A DNA stretch of 64,000 nt from Candidatus Sulfotelmatobacter sp. GTDB lineage: Bacteria > Acidobacteriota > Terriglobia > Terriglobales > Acidobacteriaceae. Below, in pieces: positions 50,945 through 59,832 of this stretch. The notes beneath the pieces are model-generated. The model was not told where the DNA came from. It was given only the letters and a program-made list of their open reading frames with translations, and did no database searches. Within the stretch, counting starts at the first letter, position 1; the number at the start of each line of letters is the position of its first letter. The position numbers and the translations under genes were made by a program. The stretch lies in the NCBI GenBank assembly GCA_030040965.1, contig JASHOT010000210.1:1-64000 (forward strand). The letters are read 5' to 3'.

Positions 50945-53047
50945 TTAGTGCTTCTCTGATTCTTCCTTGGCCAGCCGGACCTTCGCCGCATCGAGTTTCT
51001 GCTGCACCTTGGCAAAGGCCTCGGTGTCCTGTTCGGCAGGAACGGTCTTGTTCCACTCCTGCACGGAGCGCTCCCAGTGTGCTGCAGCGAGTTTCAGGCG
51101 TCCCGTCTTCTGGTACATGTCGCCCAGATGCTCTTGAATCGTCGGATCCGAGCCCATGTGAGCTTCGGCCTTGGTCAGATTCTCTTCCGCCAGATCGTAC
51201 TTGCCCATCTTGAAGTAAACCCACCCTAGCGAGTCGAGGTAGGCGCCGTTGGTGGGCTCAAGAGCAAGGGCTTGCTTCACGAAATTCAGCGATTCCTCAA
51301 GCTTTACGCCGCGGTCGGCGTTCATGTAGCCGAGATAATTCAATGTGGCTGCGGCCTGCGGATCGGTCGGCGGCGTTGAAGCCAGCACCTTGCGGAATTC
51401 TGCGTCGGCCTGGTCGTACATCTTCTGCCGCTGGTAGAGATCACCGCGCAGGAACCACACATATGCTTTATCTTCGCTCTTGGTCGAAAGTTTCTCGGAT
51501 TGCGCCAGGGCGTCTTCCGCTTCGCTCCATCGCTTGGCTCGCGTGTAAATGATGGCGAGGCGGAGATAGACTTCGCGATCCGTGTCGCCTTTGCCGGTGA
51601 GCATGGAGCGCACATCGGCAATCGACTTATTGAATTCGCCGGTGTCGGCTAACTGCGCGTCCAGCACCATGCGCAGATCGCGATCGTCGGGCATTTTCTG
51701 CACGGCCTCTTTGGCGACTGCTGTGGCCTGCGGCCAGTTTTTGGCGTCGCGATAAGTGTCGATAATCTCCTGGTAACCGCCTCGGGCGTTGTCGTCCCCG
51801 AGAGTCAGCATCTTGCGGAAAGTGTCGACCGCGGCCGTGTAGTTTCCCTGCTCGCGATAAATGATGCCCAGCCGTTCGAGGAAAATGGCGCGGTTGGTAT
51901 GATCGGCCTGGTTCGCGTCCGTTTTCTTCAGCAGGTCCTGGAGCAGCGAGATCGCGTCATCGTAGCGTCCTTGCACCTGATAAACCGCGGCCATGTTGTA
52001 TGCCACTTCTGCCGAGTCGGGAACCAGCGCATCTGCCTTTTTCAGGCTTTCCAGAGCTTCGTCGTACTTGGCCTCGCGACGGTAAATCTCGGAGATGCGA
52101 ACGTAACTCTGCGCATCCTCAGGATTGGAATCGATGATGACCTTATATTGTTCGAGCGCCTGATCGAACTGCCCGTCATTGAAATAATTTTCGGCGAGAC
52201 CGCGAATCGCATCCAGATTATCGCGATCGAGAATTACGGCATGGCGGTATGCATCGATGGCGCTCTTGTAATCCTTGCGCTGCTCGTAGGCCGCGCCGAG
52301 AGCGGAATACAGTTTGGCGGACCGCGCCGAGTCGGGCACCGAGGCCAGCACCTTCAATGCTTGCGCGGTGTCGCCCTCATCGGTATACAGCAGAGCCAGC
52401 GAGGTGACCGCCTCTTCCGAAGTCGGATCGAGCTTGATTGCCGTCTTCAATTCCGACTCTGCCTTCTGCATGTCGTTGTTGATCCGATAAAGCCTTCCGA
52501 GAAGCAAGTGATCGTCCACACTGTCAGGCTCGATCTTAACGATTTCTTCGTATTGTTCGATGGCGAGCTTGAGAATGTTGTCGGAACCCGATCCGCCCGG
52601 CATATCGCCAAGCGAGCGCAGGTAGATGCGTCCCAGCAGCTTGTGAGCTTCGAGATTGTTCGGGTCGCGCTTGAGGATGTCTTGTGCCTCAACCACAGCA
52701 TCGCGGATTCGACCGGTCTTAACGTAGAGTTCCGCGAGCGCAGAAGTCAGGTACTCGGCTGACGGATCGGCCTCGATGGCAAGCCGATACTCTTCAATGG
52801 CTTTGTTGGCCAGATCGCTGCGCCCGTAGGCGGTGACCATCTCTTCGTAAAAATGCGCCAGCGTGTAGTGGTAATACGATGCCGAGCGATCGGGAGCCTT
52901 GCGCGCAGTCGGTGGCGCCGGCGGCGTCTGGGCGGGCTGAGATGCTTCGTTGGATCCAGACTGAGCGGCAGGAGCGTCCTGGGCGAAACTGCTCGCCGCA
53001 GTGGCCGTTAAAGCGATCGTCAAAAAGAGGCGAAAAATTCTATTCAT
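50945..53047 (-). CDS. large secreted TPR-repeat protein
   Basis: The 700-aa protein starts with a signal peptide (LFLTIALTATAASSFAQ) and a Pro/Gln-rich linker, and then has around 15 tetratricopeptide repeats over most of its length, such as DHLLLGRLYRINNDMQKAESELKTA and YSALGAAYEQRKDYKSAIDAY. TPRs are protein-protein scaffolds; in the periplasm they often serve secretion or envelope assembly. I chose the ATG at 53047 because it begins the signal peptide; the longer open frame to 53194 has no signal. Confidence 0.9.
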   Translation of the reverse strand: MNRIFRLFLTIALTATAASSFAQDAPAAQSGSNEASQPAQTPPAPPTARKAPDRSASYYHYTLAHFYEEMVTAYGRSDLANKAIEEYRLAIEADPSAEYLTSALAELYVKTGRIRDAVVEAQDILKRDPNNLEAHKLLGRIYLRSLGDMPGGSGSDNILKLAIEQYEEIVKIEPDSVDDHLLLGRLYRINNDMQKAESELKTAIKLDPTSEEAVTSLALLYTDEGDTAQALKVLASVPDSARSAKLYSALGAAYEQRKDYKSAIDAYRHAVILDRDNLDAIRGLAENYFNDGQFDQALEQYKVIIDSNPEDAQSYVRISEIYRREAKYDEALESLKKADALVPDSAEVAYNMAAVYQVQGRYDDAISLLQDLLKKTDANQADHTNRAIFLERLGIIYREQGNYTAAVDTFRKMLTLGDDNARGGYQEIIDTYRDAKNWPQATAVAKEAVQKMPDDRDLRMVLDAQLADTGEFNKSIADVRSMLTGKGDTDREVYLRLAIIYTRAKRWSEAEDALAQSEKLSTKSEDKAYVWFLRGDLYQRQKMYDQADAEFRKVLASTPPTDPQAAATLNYLGYMNADRGVKLEESLNFVKQALALEPTNGAYLDSLGWVYFKMGKYDLAEENLTKAEAHMGSDPTIQEHLGDMYQKTGRLKLAAAHWERSVQEWNKTVPAEQDTEAFAKVQQKLDAAKVRLAKEESEKH

Positions 53048-53205
53048 GTACTCGATTGCGCTCCCGCGCGTTTCCGAAGCGTCAGCTAATTGGATGCAAA
53101 GCCGCCGGGGGAAAGGTGCTCCTATTTTACCGCGAGGGGTCTCCGGTTGGGAAAAATCGCAAGCAGACCGGAAGTACACGGACGATTGTGTCAATTAACG
53201 TAAAT

Positions 53206-54765
53206 TCAGTGCCGGAAGTGGCGCACGCCGGTAAACAACATGGCGAGGCCGAGACGATCCCCAGCTTCGATTACTTCGGGGTCGCGTTGCGAGCCCCCGG
53301 GTTGGATGATCGCCGTCGCTCCGGCTTTGGCGATTTCTTCAACGCCATCGGGAAACGGGAAGAATGCGTCTGAGGCGGCGACTGTTCCCTTGAGCGGAAG
53401 CTGCGCCTTCATCGCTCCAATTTTGGCGGAATCGACGCGCGACATTTGTCCGGCTCCTACGCCAACGGTCTGGCCATCGCGCGCGTAGACAATGGCATTG
53501 GACTTCACGTGCTTGCAAACTTTCCAGGCGAAGAGCATGGAGCGAATTTCTTCCGGCGTCGGAGCGCGTTTCGTGACTACTTTCAGGTCGACTTCCCGCA
53601 AGGGACGCACGTCGGCATCCTGCACCAGCATGCCGCCAGAGACATTCTTCAGCACCCATTTCTGATCTGCAGCCTGGACTTCGACCAGGCGCAAGTTCTT
53701 CTTCGAAGCGAACTTCGCCTTGGCTGCGTCGTCAAAAGATGGAGCTGCAATTACTTCCAGGAAGAGCTTGTGCATCTCCTCAGCGGATTCGGCATCGACC
53801 GGGCGATTCACTCCGATCACACCTCCGAACGCGGATACGGGATCGCATTCAAGGGCTCGTTTGTAAGCTTCCGCGAGCGTCTTGCCCGTGGCCGTGCCGC
53901 ACGGGTTGGTGTGCTTGATGATGGCGCACACCGGTTCGTCGAATTCCTGCGCCAGATCCCACGCTGCCTGCAGGTCGACGATATTGTTGTAGGAAAGTTC
54001 CTTGCCCTGGAGTTGACGCGCGTTGGCCACGCCCACTCCTGAGCCATCGGAGTACATGGCGGCCTTCTGGTGAGGATTCTCCCCGTAACGCAGGTCGAGA
54101 ACTTTGTGAAAGCTAAATCGCAGCGAGCGGGGAAATTCTGTCCCTTGCGTTTCCAGCGAAGTCGAATCGGGACGAATTCGCTCCAGCGTCGATGCGATCG
54201 CCGAATCGTACGCAGCGGTTGTCGCAAACGCCTTCTGCGCCAGGTTCCATTTCGTCTCGCGAGACAGGCTGCCGTGTTCGCGTTCGAGTTCGGCAGCAAC
54301 CGAATCGTAATCGGCCGGTGAAGTCACCACCGCGACATCGTTGAAGTTCTTCGCGGCCGAACGAATCATGGATGGCCCGCCGATATCAATGTTCTCGATC
54401 AATTCCTCAAGATGTACTCCAGGCGTGGCCGCAGTCTTCTCGAAGGCATAAAGATTCACCACGATCATGTCGATGGGAGCGATGCCATGCTCGGCAACGG
54501 CGGCCACGTGTTTGGGATCGTCGCGGCGATGAAGGATTCCAGCATGAACTTTGGGATGAAGCGTCTTCACGCGCCCATCCAGCATCTCGGGAAATCCGGT
54601 GAGCACGGAAATATCTTTAACCGTGACGCCAGATTCACGGAGCAGTTTCGCCGTCCCTCCGGTTGAAATCAATTCGATGCCCAGCGCGGCGAGCCTGCGG
54701 GCAAACTCGACGAGACCAGATTTATCGGTAACACTGAGAATGGCACGTTGAATGCGGGAAGACAT
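53206..54765 (-). CDS. purH: bifunctional AICAR formyltransferase/IMP cyclohydrolase
   Basis: PurH catalyses the last two steps of purine synthesis. The 519-aa product is full length: the N-terminal MGS-like IMP cyclohydrolase (ILSVTDKSGLVEFARRLAAL, LISTGGTAKLL, MLDGRVKTLHPKVHAGIL) and the C-terminal AICAR transformylase (LRYGENPHQKAAMY, IIKHTNPCGTATGKTL, ending AMLFTGVRHFRH). It starts ATG at 54765. It is preceded by a palindromic intergenic repeat. Confidence 0.97.
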   Translation of the reverse strand: MSSRIQRAILSVTDKSGLVEFARRLAALGIELISTGGTAKLLRESGVTVKDISVLTGFPEMLDGRVKTLHPKVHAGILHRRDDPKHVAAVAEHGIAPIDMIVVNLYAFEKTAATPGVHLEELIENIDIGGPSMIRSAAKNFNDVAVVTSPADYDSVAAELEREHGSLSRETKWNLAQKAFATTAAYDSAIASTLERIRPDSTSLETQGTEFPRSLRFSFHKVLDLRYGENPHQKAAMYSDGSGVGVANARQLQGKELSYNNIVDLQAAWDLAQEFDEPVCAIIKHTNPCGTATGKTLAEAYKRALECDPVSAFGGVIGVNRPVDAESAEEMHKLFLEVIAAPSFDDAAKAKFASKKNLRLVEVQAADQKWVLKNVSGGMLVQDADVRPLREVDLKVVTKRAPTPEEIRSMLFAWKVCKHVKSNAIVYARDGQTVGVGAGQMSRVDSAKIGAMKAQLPLKGTVAASDAFFPFPDGVEEIAKAGATAIIQPGGSQRDPEVIEAGDRLGLAMLFTGVRHFRH

Positions 54766-54869
54766 GGGGTTTTAGGAAACGCAACCGACGATTCTAGCAG
54801 TTGCGGATTGTCTACGTTGCGGCCGTTGCTCGCGAGTAGTGCATTAGTTTGAAATCTGCAACGAGCCGG

Positions 54870-54984
54870 CGTCATCTCGAAGCCCGCGCTTTTCACCGGC
54901 GGGCCTAGAGCTCTCCCGCACCACGACTTTATGCTGAGGGAGATCGCTGTCTCCGCCTGGAAGGCGACTCCGCTCGGGATGACG
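54870..54984. repeat. palindromic intergenic repeat, copy 2
   Basis: A 115-bp block with inverted ends CGTCATCTCGA and TCGGGATGACG, 10 of 11 positions complementary. The ends match those of the block at 30743-30889, while the interiors differ in length, as in dispersed palindromic elements. Confidence 0.55.
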
Positions 54985-55053
54985 CTGGACCGCTGGCAAT
55001 TCAAAACTGAGCCTCCGCCCGTTCGTGACCGAATCGACGACAGTCGGCGCTGC

Positions 55054-55085
55054 AAAAAAACAGGCCGCGAAGATTTCGCGGCCTG
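55054..55085 (-). terminator. intrinsic terminator
   Basis: CAGGCCGCGAA-GAT-TTCGCGGCCTG (55061-55085) is an 11-bp perfect stem. On the minus strand it runs into TTTTTTT (55060-55054). It lies just downstream of the secreted-protein gene at 55111-55752 and should end its transcript. Confidence 0.9.
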
Positions 55086-55110
55086 AAGCAACAATCAAAC
55101 GAAAAATCGA

Positions 55111-55752
55111 TTATGGGATGGTGCCGCGCACCAGTACGGCCGGTACGTTGCCGCTGAAGGTGAACCAGCCCTCGGTCTCCGGGTTGTAGGCAATGGTGGA
55201 CGAGTTGGAGGACATGAACACGCCAGTGAAGGCGGGAGCATTGGTGTCGTCGGTCTGCGCGACGATCCAGTACTGCGTTCCCGCGGTCACAGCCGAAGAG
55301 GTGATGGAAACGTTGGCCGTCTCGCAGCAAGTGCCGAAAACCGGCAGCTTGTTGGTCTCACCCTGTGCGATCAGAGTTCCAACATCCCCCGATCCGTCGT
55401 CGCTGTAAAGTCCGAGGAAAAATGCCTTTTCACCAGAGATCCAGCCGACCGCCGCCGAGATTTCCGAAACATGGGCGTTGCTCGCCGGAGTAAACGGTGT
55501 AGCGATCCACTGCTCGCCATCGCCGACCGAGTTGTTGGGCCCGAGCACATAGTAGCCGGACTCATCAAAGTACGAATTCGATGCAGTGGGTCCAAGGTTG
55601 CTGTAGATGGTCTTCAGCGGAGTTGAGGGCGGCTGAAAGGGAACCACCGTCCCATGAGATGTGGTGTGAGCTACCTTCGGGCCTTGCGCCCAAAGCAAGC
55701 CCGAGGCGAGCATCAACAGAACGAAGCAGCCAAGCGCACGCTTTACTACCAT
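55111..55752 (-). CDS. secreted choice-of-anchor-like hypothetical protein
   Basis: The 213-aa protein has a signal peptide (FVLLMLASGLLWAQ) followed by a beta-rich domain (IYSNLGPTASNSYFDESGYY, then WIATPFTPASNAHVSEISAAVG and GTQYWIVAQTDDTNAPAF). This layout is that of choice-of-anchor type proteins found in several environmental phyla, though no sorting anchor is visible here. The ATG at 55752 has GGAGG upstream. A strong terminator follows. Confidence 0.75.
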   Translation of the reverse strand: MVVKRALGCFVLLMLASGLLWAQGPKVAHTTSHGTVVPFQPPSTPLKTIYSNLGPTASNSYFDESGYYVLGPNNSVGDGEQWIATPFTPASNAHVSEISAAVGWISGEKAFFLGLYSDDGSGDVGTLIAQGETNKLPVFGTCCETANVSITSSAVTAGTQYWIVAQTDDTNAPAFTGVFMSSNSSTIAYNPETEGWFTFSGNVPAVLVRGTIP

Positions 55753-56017
55753 TTTGTGTCCTCCACTTGATTTTTGATCGCAGCACGCCCCGGATGTGTG
55801 GCCCTGGGAGAGCCGTTGCATCATGGGGAGACATCTGGCTACACACGACAGGGGATGCGATGCCGAATGCCCCGAGGCTGCGTGGGACATGGTATTCACA
55901 ATGGCAGAGAAGTCAATGCGGGATAAAGACTTGAGAAGAAAGTCACTAGGTCGCTACGGTATGGCGCAGATGTGTGATGAGAGGTAATGAAGCCAGGATG
56001 TCGGGCTCTCATCCCGC

Positions 56018-56647
56018 CTAAGTTTTCGCCTTGGCCTTCAGCTTCACCTGGCCATCGGCGAGCTCGACCGAATATTCGACATTCTCGCATTTGTACTGCT
56101 TGCGAATTTGCTCGGTCTTTTTCTGCACAAATTGAGCGAAAGAGTCGACGTTGCCGCTCACCTTCTCGCCTGTTTTCTTCTTGGCCGCGACCAGTGTGTT
56201 GTAAAGCCGCTCCAACTGCTCCCGCTCGCCTTGATCAACGCTGTGGAATGAGAATGGCTGAGACGAATTTCCGTCGGACCCGGCCGCTGCGGCATGCGCC
56301 ACTCCATAGACGGGATGATGATGCGGCTTCAGCTCCTCTTCGGTAGTGCGCACTCCCTGCACCGAGAGCAGCGCGTCCTGTGGACGCCGGTATCCTTCTT
56401 CGCGGATGCGGGATTTCTTGCGCCACAGATCGCTGTAGACCGCGTAGCGCTGTGCCATTTCGTTATAGCGATAGCGCTGGGAGAAATTCATGCGGCCGCC
56501 GTCGGAAAACTTGCGCAGCATGCTCAGCACTTTCCACTCGATATCGGTGGGAGGGCGCTTGGTCGGATTGCTGAAAAAGATCTCGTACTCGATCTTTAAC
56601 CGGCGCAGCAGGCCATCGAGAACTGTCAGTTCCTCGTCGGTGGTCAC
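56018..56647 (-). CDS. MXAN_5187-C-domain-like protein
   Basis: A 209-aa soluble, helix-rich protein. The N-terminal part (LDGLLRRLKIEYEIFFSNPTK, then SDGGRMNFSQRYRYNEMAQR) resembles the C-terminal domain of the myxobacterial MXAN_5187 family; the C-terminal part has SFAQFVQKKTEQIRKQYKCE and VKLKAKAKT. Function unknown. I chose the GTG at 56647, which has GGAG 6 bases before it, over the GTG at 56659. Confidence 0.7.
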   Translation of the reverse strand: MTTDEELTVLDGLLRRLKIEYEIFFSNPTKRPPTDIEWKVLSMLRKFSDGGRMNFSQRYRYNEMAQRYAVYSDLWRKKSRIREEGYRRPQDALLSVQGVRTTEEELKPHHHPVYGVAHAAAAGSDGNSSQPFSFHSVDQGEREQLERLYNTLVAAKKKTGEKVSGNVDSFAQFVQKKTEQIRKQYKCENVEYSVELADGQVKLKAKAKT

Positions 56648-56735
56648 AGTCGTCTCCACCTACAGTCTAGTGAGGTCGAACCAGGGTCGCGAGGTGCCTG
56701 ACGGTCACCACGAGGCATGGTACGAAAGTGCAACG

Positions 56736-56893
56736 AGTCCCGGGTCGTGAGTCCTGGGTCCCGAGCGGAGCGGCATCCAAAGAGGAGCTCTTAGCGGGAA
56801 AGGGAAGTAAAAGAGAAGTGCAGGCTTGATCACGGGAGCGTTTGTTTTGTTCAGGACTCGCAGCTCAGGACCTGCGACGCAAGACTCGGGACT
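56736..56893. repeat. intergenic inverted-repeat block
   Basis: The ends AGTCCCGGGTC and GACTCGGGACT are inverted copies (10 of 11). Between them are further GAGTCCTGGGTCCCGAG- and GGACTCGCAGCTCAGGACC-type sequences. It is unlike the CGTCATCC family in the same window. The right end reaches the stop codon of the XRE gene. Confidence 0.45.
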
Positions 56894-57239
56894 ACTTGGA
56901 ATTCGCCGCCATTTTCTTCACCATGGCCAGGACCAGCTTGCGGTCACTGTCATTGAGGTTGGTGGCATAGCGGCGGATCTGGCTCAGGAAGCGCACTTCA
57001 TCGTCGGAGAGTTGGGGAAGTCCCTTCGATCCGTTGTTGTGCCCCGGTTCGGCGAAAAACTGCGAAAGCGGAAGTTCCATCGCCCCGGCAATTTTCGAGA
57101 GCGTGTCGAGCGAAGGAATCGTATGCCCATTTTCCACGCGCGAGAGATAGCAGCGCAACAGGCCCGTACGCTTTTCAATGTCGCCCTGAGACATGCCTTT
57201 CTGCAGCCGGTAGTTGCGGATGGTCTCGCCGATATTCAT
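56892..57239 (-). CDS. XRE-family transcriptional regulator
   Basis: The 115-aa product has a Cro/C1-type helix-turn-helix at residues 5-60 (IGETIRNYRLQKGMSQGDIE, then LLRCYLSRVENGHTIPSLDT) and a C-terminal helical tail (LSQIRRYATNLNDSDRKLVL). It is likely a cytoplasmic dimeric DNA-binding protein. I chose the ATG at 57239, which opens the helix-turn-helix; the frame is open to 57311. Its target is unknown. Confidence 0.88.
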   Translation of the reverse strand: MNIGETIRNYRLQKGMSQGDIEKRTGLLRCYLSRVENGHTIPSLDTLSKIAGAMELPLSQFFAEPGHNNGSKGLPQLSDDEVRFLSQIRRYATNLNDSDRKLVLAMVKKMAANSK

Positions 57240-57460
57240 GGTAGGGAGCATTTCAGGATGGGCAATGGTAACCACATCGGCAACTTCTGGCAAGTGGGAA
57301 ATTTGTGCCATCGACCGGACATTCGTGCCATATGGCAGACCATGCGCGTCAGGCAGCCCGCAGGCGCAATATGGACTTTTCTTATACAGCGTATTAGTAA
57401 CGCATGCCCTTGAACTCGGTTTTCAAAGGCGTGTTTCAAGCATACAAAAATCCGGCACGT

Positions 57461-58219
57461 CTACTTTTTCAGATTCGCGGCGAAGAACGCAACGGTTCGA
57501 TTCCACGCGTCGGCAGCATCCGCGGGACGATAGCCGTCTTTGTTGTTGGGATTTTCGAACGCATGGCCGGCATCGTCATAAATTTTGATGTCAGCCGTCT
57601 TGCCGAGCTGTTTAAGCGTCGCCTCGAATTTGTGAACGTCGTCGGGAGTGATGCCGCGATCGAGCGCGCCAAACGATCCCAGGATCGGTGCGTTGATTTT
57701 CCTGATCGCATCAGGATCGGTCGCCAGATGGCCATAGTTGATGACGTCCGCGGCCAGCGTGGGCTCCTCGAGTGCGACTCCAAGCGAATAGCCGCCGCCC
57801 ATGCACCAGCCGATCGCGCCGATGCGGTTTTTCTTCACGTTGGGCTGCGCAGCAAGAAAGTCAAAAGCCGCATGAAGATCGCGCCGGGCGCGGTCTTCCG
57901 GTACGCCGCGCATAATCTCGTGTGCCTCGTCGGGCGTTGTCGCGACTTTTCCGCGGTACAGATCAATGGCCAGCGTGACATAACCCTCATCTGACAATTT
58001 CGATGCTTCCTCTTTAATCCAGTCATTCAAGCCCCACCATTCGTGGATCACGATGATGGCGGGAAATGGACCTTTGGCCGCAGGCGTGTACAGGATGCCC
58101 TGGACTGTTTCATCGCCGGATTTATAAGAGACGGTTTTACTTTCGGCAGCGAAGGCGGATGCGACAACAAGAATGGCTAAGAGCGACAGCAGTAGAGAGA
58201 TGCAGAACAGGCGCTTCAT
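57461..58219 (-). CDS. secreted dienelactone hydrolase family protein
   Basis: A 252-aa alpha/beta hydrolase with a signal peptide (LLSLLAILVVASAFAAE). The family features are AIIVIHEWWGLNDWIKEEA, the nucleophile elbow GAIGWCMGGGYSLG with Cys, the acid Asp in FGALDRGITPDD, and the His in YDDAGHAFENPNN. It is probably a periplasmic ester hydrolase; the substrate is unclear. The ATG at 58219 has GAGGGG upstream and begins the signal peptide. Confidence 0.92.
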   Translation of the reverse strand: MKRLFCISLLLSLLAILVVASAFAAESKTVSYKSGDETVQGILYTPAAKGPFPAIIVIHEWWGLNDWIKEEASKLSDEGYVTLAIDLYRGKVATTPDEAHEIMRGVPEDRARRDLHAAFDFLAAQPNVKKNRIGAIGWCMGGGYSLGVALEEPTLAADVINYGHLATDPDAIRKINAPILGSFGALDRGITPDDVHKFEATLKQLGKTADIKIYDDAGHAFENPNNKDGYRPADAADAWNRTVAFFAANLKK

Positions 58220-58271
58220 AGGAGACCCCTCTTGTCGATCGTGACCGTATTGTGGCCTGAGTGCGAAGGAA

Positions 58272-58814
58272 TTACAACTCCAACTCCATATACAGCGCGC
58301 CCGCGATTGGATTCTCGCAATAAGGGGCGATTTCCCGGAAGCCGATTTTCCGGTACATCTCGACCGCATCCTTCATGACGGGCTCAACCGTGTCGAGACG
58401 CATGCGCTTATAGCCAATGATTCGCGCCTCGGCAATGATGCGGTCGGCAAGCGCGCGTCCCAGTCCCTTGCCGCGAAACTGCGGGCGCAGATAGAGGCGC
58501 TTCATTTCACAAACGTCGGAACCGGCCTCGGAGCCGAGTTTGTGTAATGCGACGCAGCCGGCGAGTTGGCCTTCGTATTCGGCCAGCAGGAGACGCCCAT
58601 CCGGAGGCGCATACTCACCGGGCAGGTTCGCTAATTCTTTATCGAAGTTCTGGAAGCACAGGCTGAACACGAGCGACTGCGCATATTCGAGGAAGAGTCC
58701 TCGGGCGTGGGTGATCTGCGCCGCGGACTCCGCTTGTGCGAAGGAAACACCTTTTACCGCCGAGATCGCAGAGTGCGCCGAGGAGAACTGGTGATTGTGT
58801 GTGTCGAGGTTCAT
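58272..58814 (-). CDS. GNAT family N-acetyltransferase
   Basis: The 180-aa protein has a GNAT domain in its C-terminal part: CEMKRLYLRPQFRGKGLGRALAD contains the acetyl-CoA-binding R-G-K-G-L-G loop, and RMRLDTVEPVMKDAVEMYRKI follows. The first 30 residues look unstructured; an internal start is possible. It precedes the dienelactone hydrolase gene on the same strand by 52 bases. Confidence 0.88.
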   Translation of the reverse strand: MNLDTHNHQFSSAHSAISAVKGVSFAQAESAAQITHARGLFLEYAQSLVFSLCFQNFDKELANLPGEYAPPDGRLLLAEYEGQLAGCVALHKLGSEAGSDVCEMKRLYLRPQFRGKGLGRALADRIIAEARIIGYKRMRLDTVEPVMKDAVEMYRKIGFREIAPYCENPIAGALYMELEL

Positions 58815-58837
58815 GATCGGTTCGGCGAAAAGCAGGT

Positions 58838-58862
58838 TCCTCGCTGCGCTCGGAATGACAAT
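58838..58862. repeat. half copy of the GTCATTCCGAGCG-type repeat
   Basis: TTCCTCGCTGCGCTCGGAATGAC is the reverse complement of the GTCATTCCGAGCG repeat end. It matches the inverted ends of the blocks at 30743 and 54870, but no second arm was found. Confidence 0.4.
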
Positions 58863-58915
58863 CCCGTATTTTGCCTTCTTGGCGCTCTCGGTGTGCTCCG
58901 TGGTAAGAGCGTTGT

Positions 58916-59659
58916 CTATCCCATCAACATGCCGCCGTTCACGTTGAGCACGTGGCCGGTAACGTAAGCGGCATCGTCGGAAGCGAGAAACGCCACGGCT
59001 CCGGCAATATCTTCCGGCGATCCTACGCGTCCCAGCGGATTCTGCTTGATCGCACTCTGCTTGAATTCATCGCTCAAGACGGCGGTCATGGCGGTTTCGA
59101 TGAAGCCTGGTGCGACCGCGTTACAAGTAATGTTGCGCGACCCGACTTCGCGGGCAATGGCCATGGTAAGCCCAATCAGACCCGCTTTCGAGGCGGCATA
59201 ATTCGCCTGGCCGGCTTGTCCCATCTGCCCGAAAACGCTGGTGATGTTGATGATTCGTCCCCAGCGCTGCTTTAGCATCGAGGGAATTGTCTGCTGGATG
59301 CAGAGATAGGCCGAGGTAAGATTCGTCTGCAGCACCGCCTCCCAGTCAGCGCGTTTCATGCGCATGACGAGCTGGTCGCGCGTGATGCCGGCGTTGTTGA
59401 CCAGGATGTCGATCTTGCCAAACTGTGCAATCGCGGCTTTGATCGTCTCTTTGACTTGATCTTCATTTGCGACGTCCAGGGCGAAAGCGGCGGCTTTGCC
59501 CCCCGCGCCGGCGATTTCGCTGACCAGTTCGTTCAGCTTTTCCAGATTGCGTGCGGCGACAGCGACCGTCGCGCCTTCCTTGGCAAGACGCAGGGCACAA
59601 GTGCGTCCGATGCCTTGCGAGGCGCCGGTGATAAAGGCGACGTGGCCGGAAAGGGACAT
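58916..59659 (-). CDS. fabG: 3-oxoacyl-[acyl-carrier-protein] reductase
   Basis: FabG reduces beta-ketoacyl-ACP with NADPH in fatty-acid synthesis. The 247-aa short-chain dehydrogenase shows FITGASQGIGRTCALRL, ILVNNAGITRDQL, the catalytic Ser-Tyr-Lys in NITSVFGQMGQAGQANYAASK, and VAPGFIETAM. The ATG at 59659 has GGGAG upstream. Other fatty-acid genes are not adjacent. Confidence 0.93.
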   Translation of the reverse strand: MSLSGHVAFITGASQGIGRTCALRLAKEGATVAVAARNLEKLNELVSEIAGAGGKAAAFALDVANEDQVKETIKAAIAQFGKIDILVNNAGITRDQLVMRMKRADWEAVLQTNLTSAYLCIQQTIPSMLKQRWGRIINITSVFGQMGQAGQANYAASKAGLIGLTMAIAREVGSRNITCNAVAPGFIETAMTAVLSDEFKQSAIKQNPLGRVGSPEDIAGAVAFLASDDAAYVTGHVLNVNGGMLMG

Positions 59660-59832
59660 GGAAGTTCTCCCGATGCTGTTCTGATTGCGTCGAATGAATT
59701 CGGTGAAACGCTGCATTATACGCGGGATCAGTTGATGTGCGTCGTCGACGAGGCAGCCCCGAGTTCGCGGATGATGACGACTCAGTCACGACTCAGTTTT
59801 CACATTGCGAATCCACAACGACGGCGCGTAAC

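Larger units (their letters stand above)
54766..55110. other. intergenic region with palindromic repeat and terminator
   Basis: No gene is supported between purH and the next minus-strand gene. The region holds the repeat at 54870-54984 and the terminator at 55054-55085, which together account for most of it. Confidence 0.5.
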
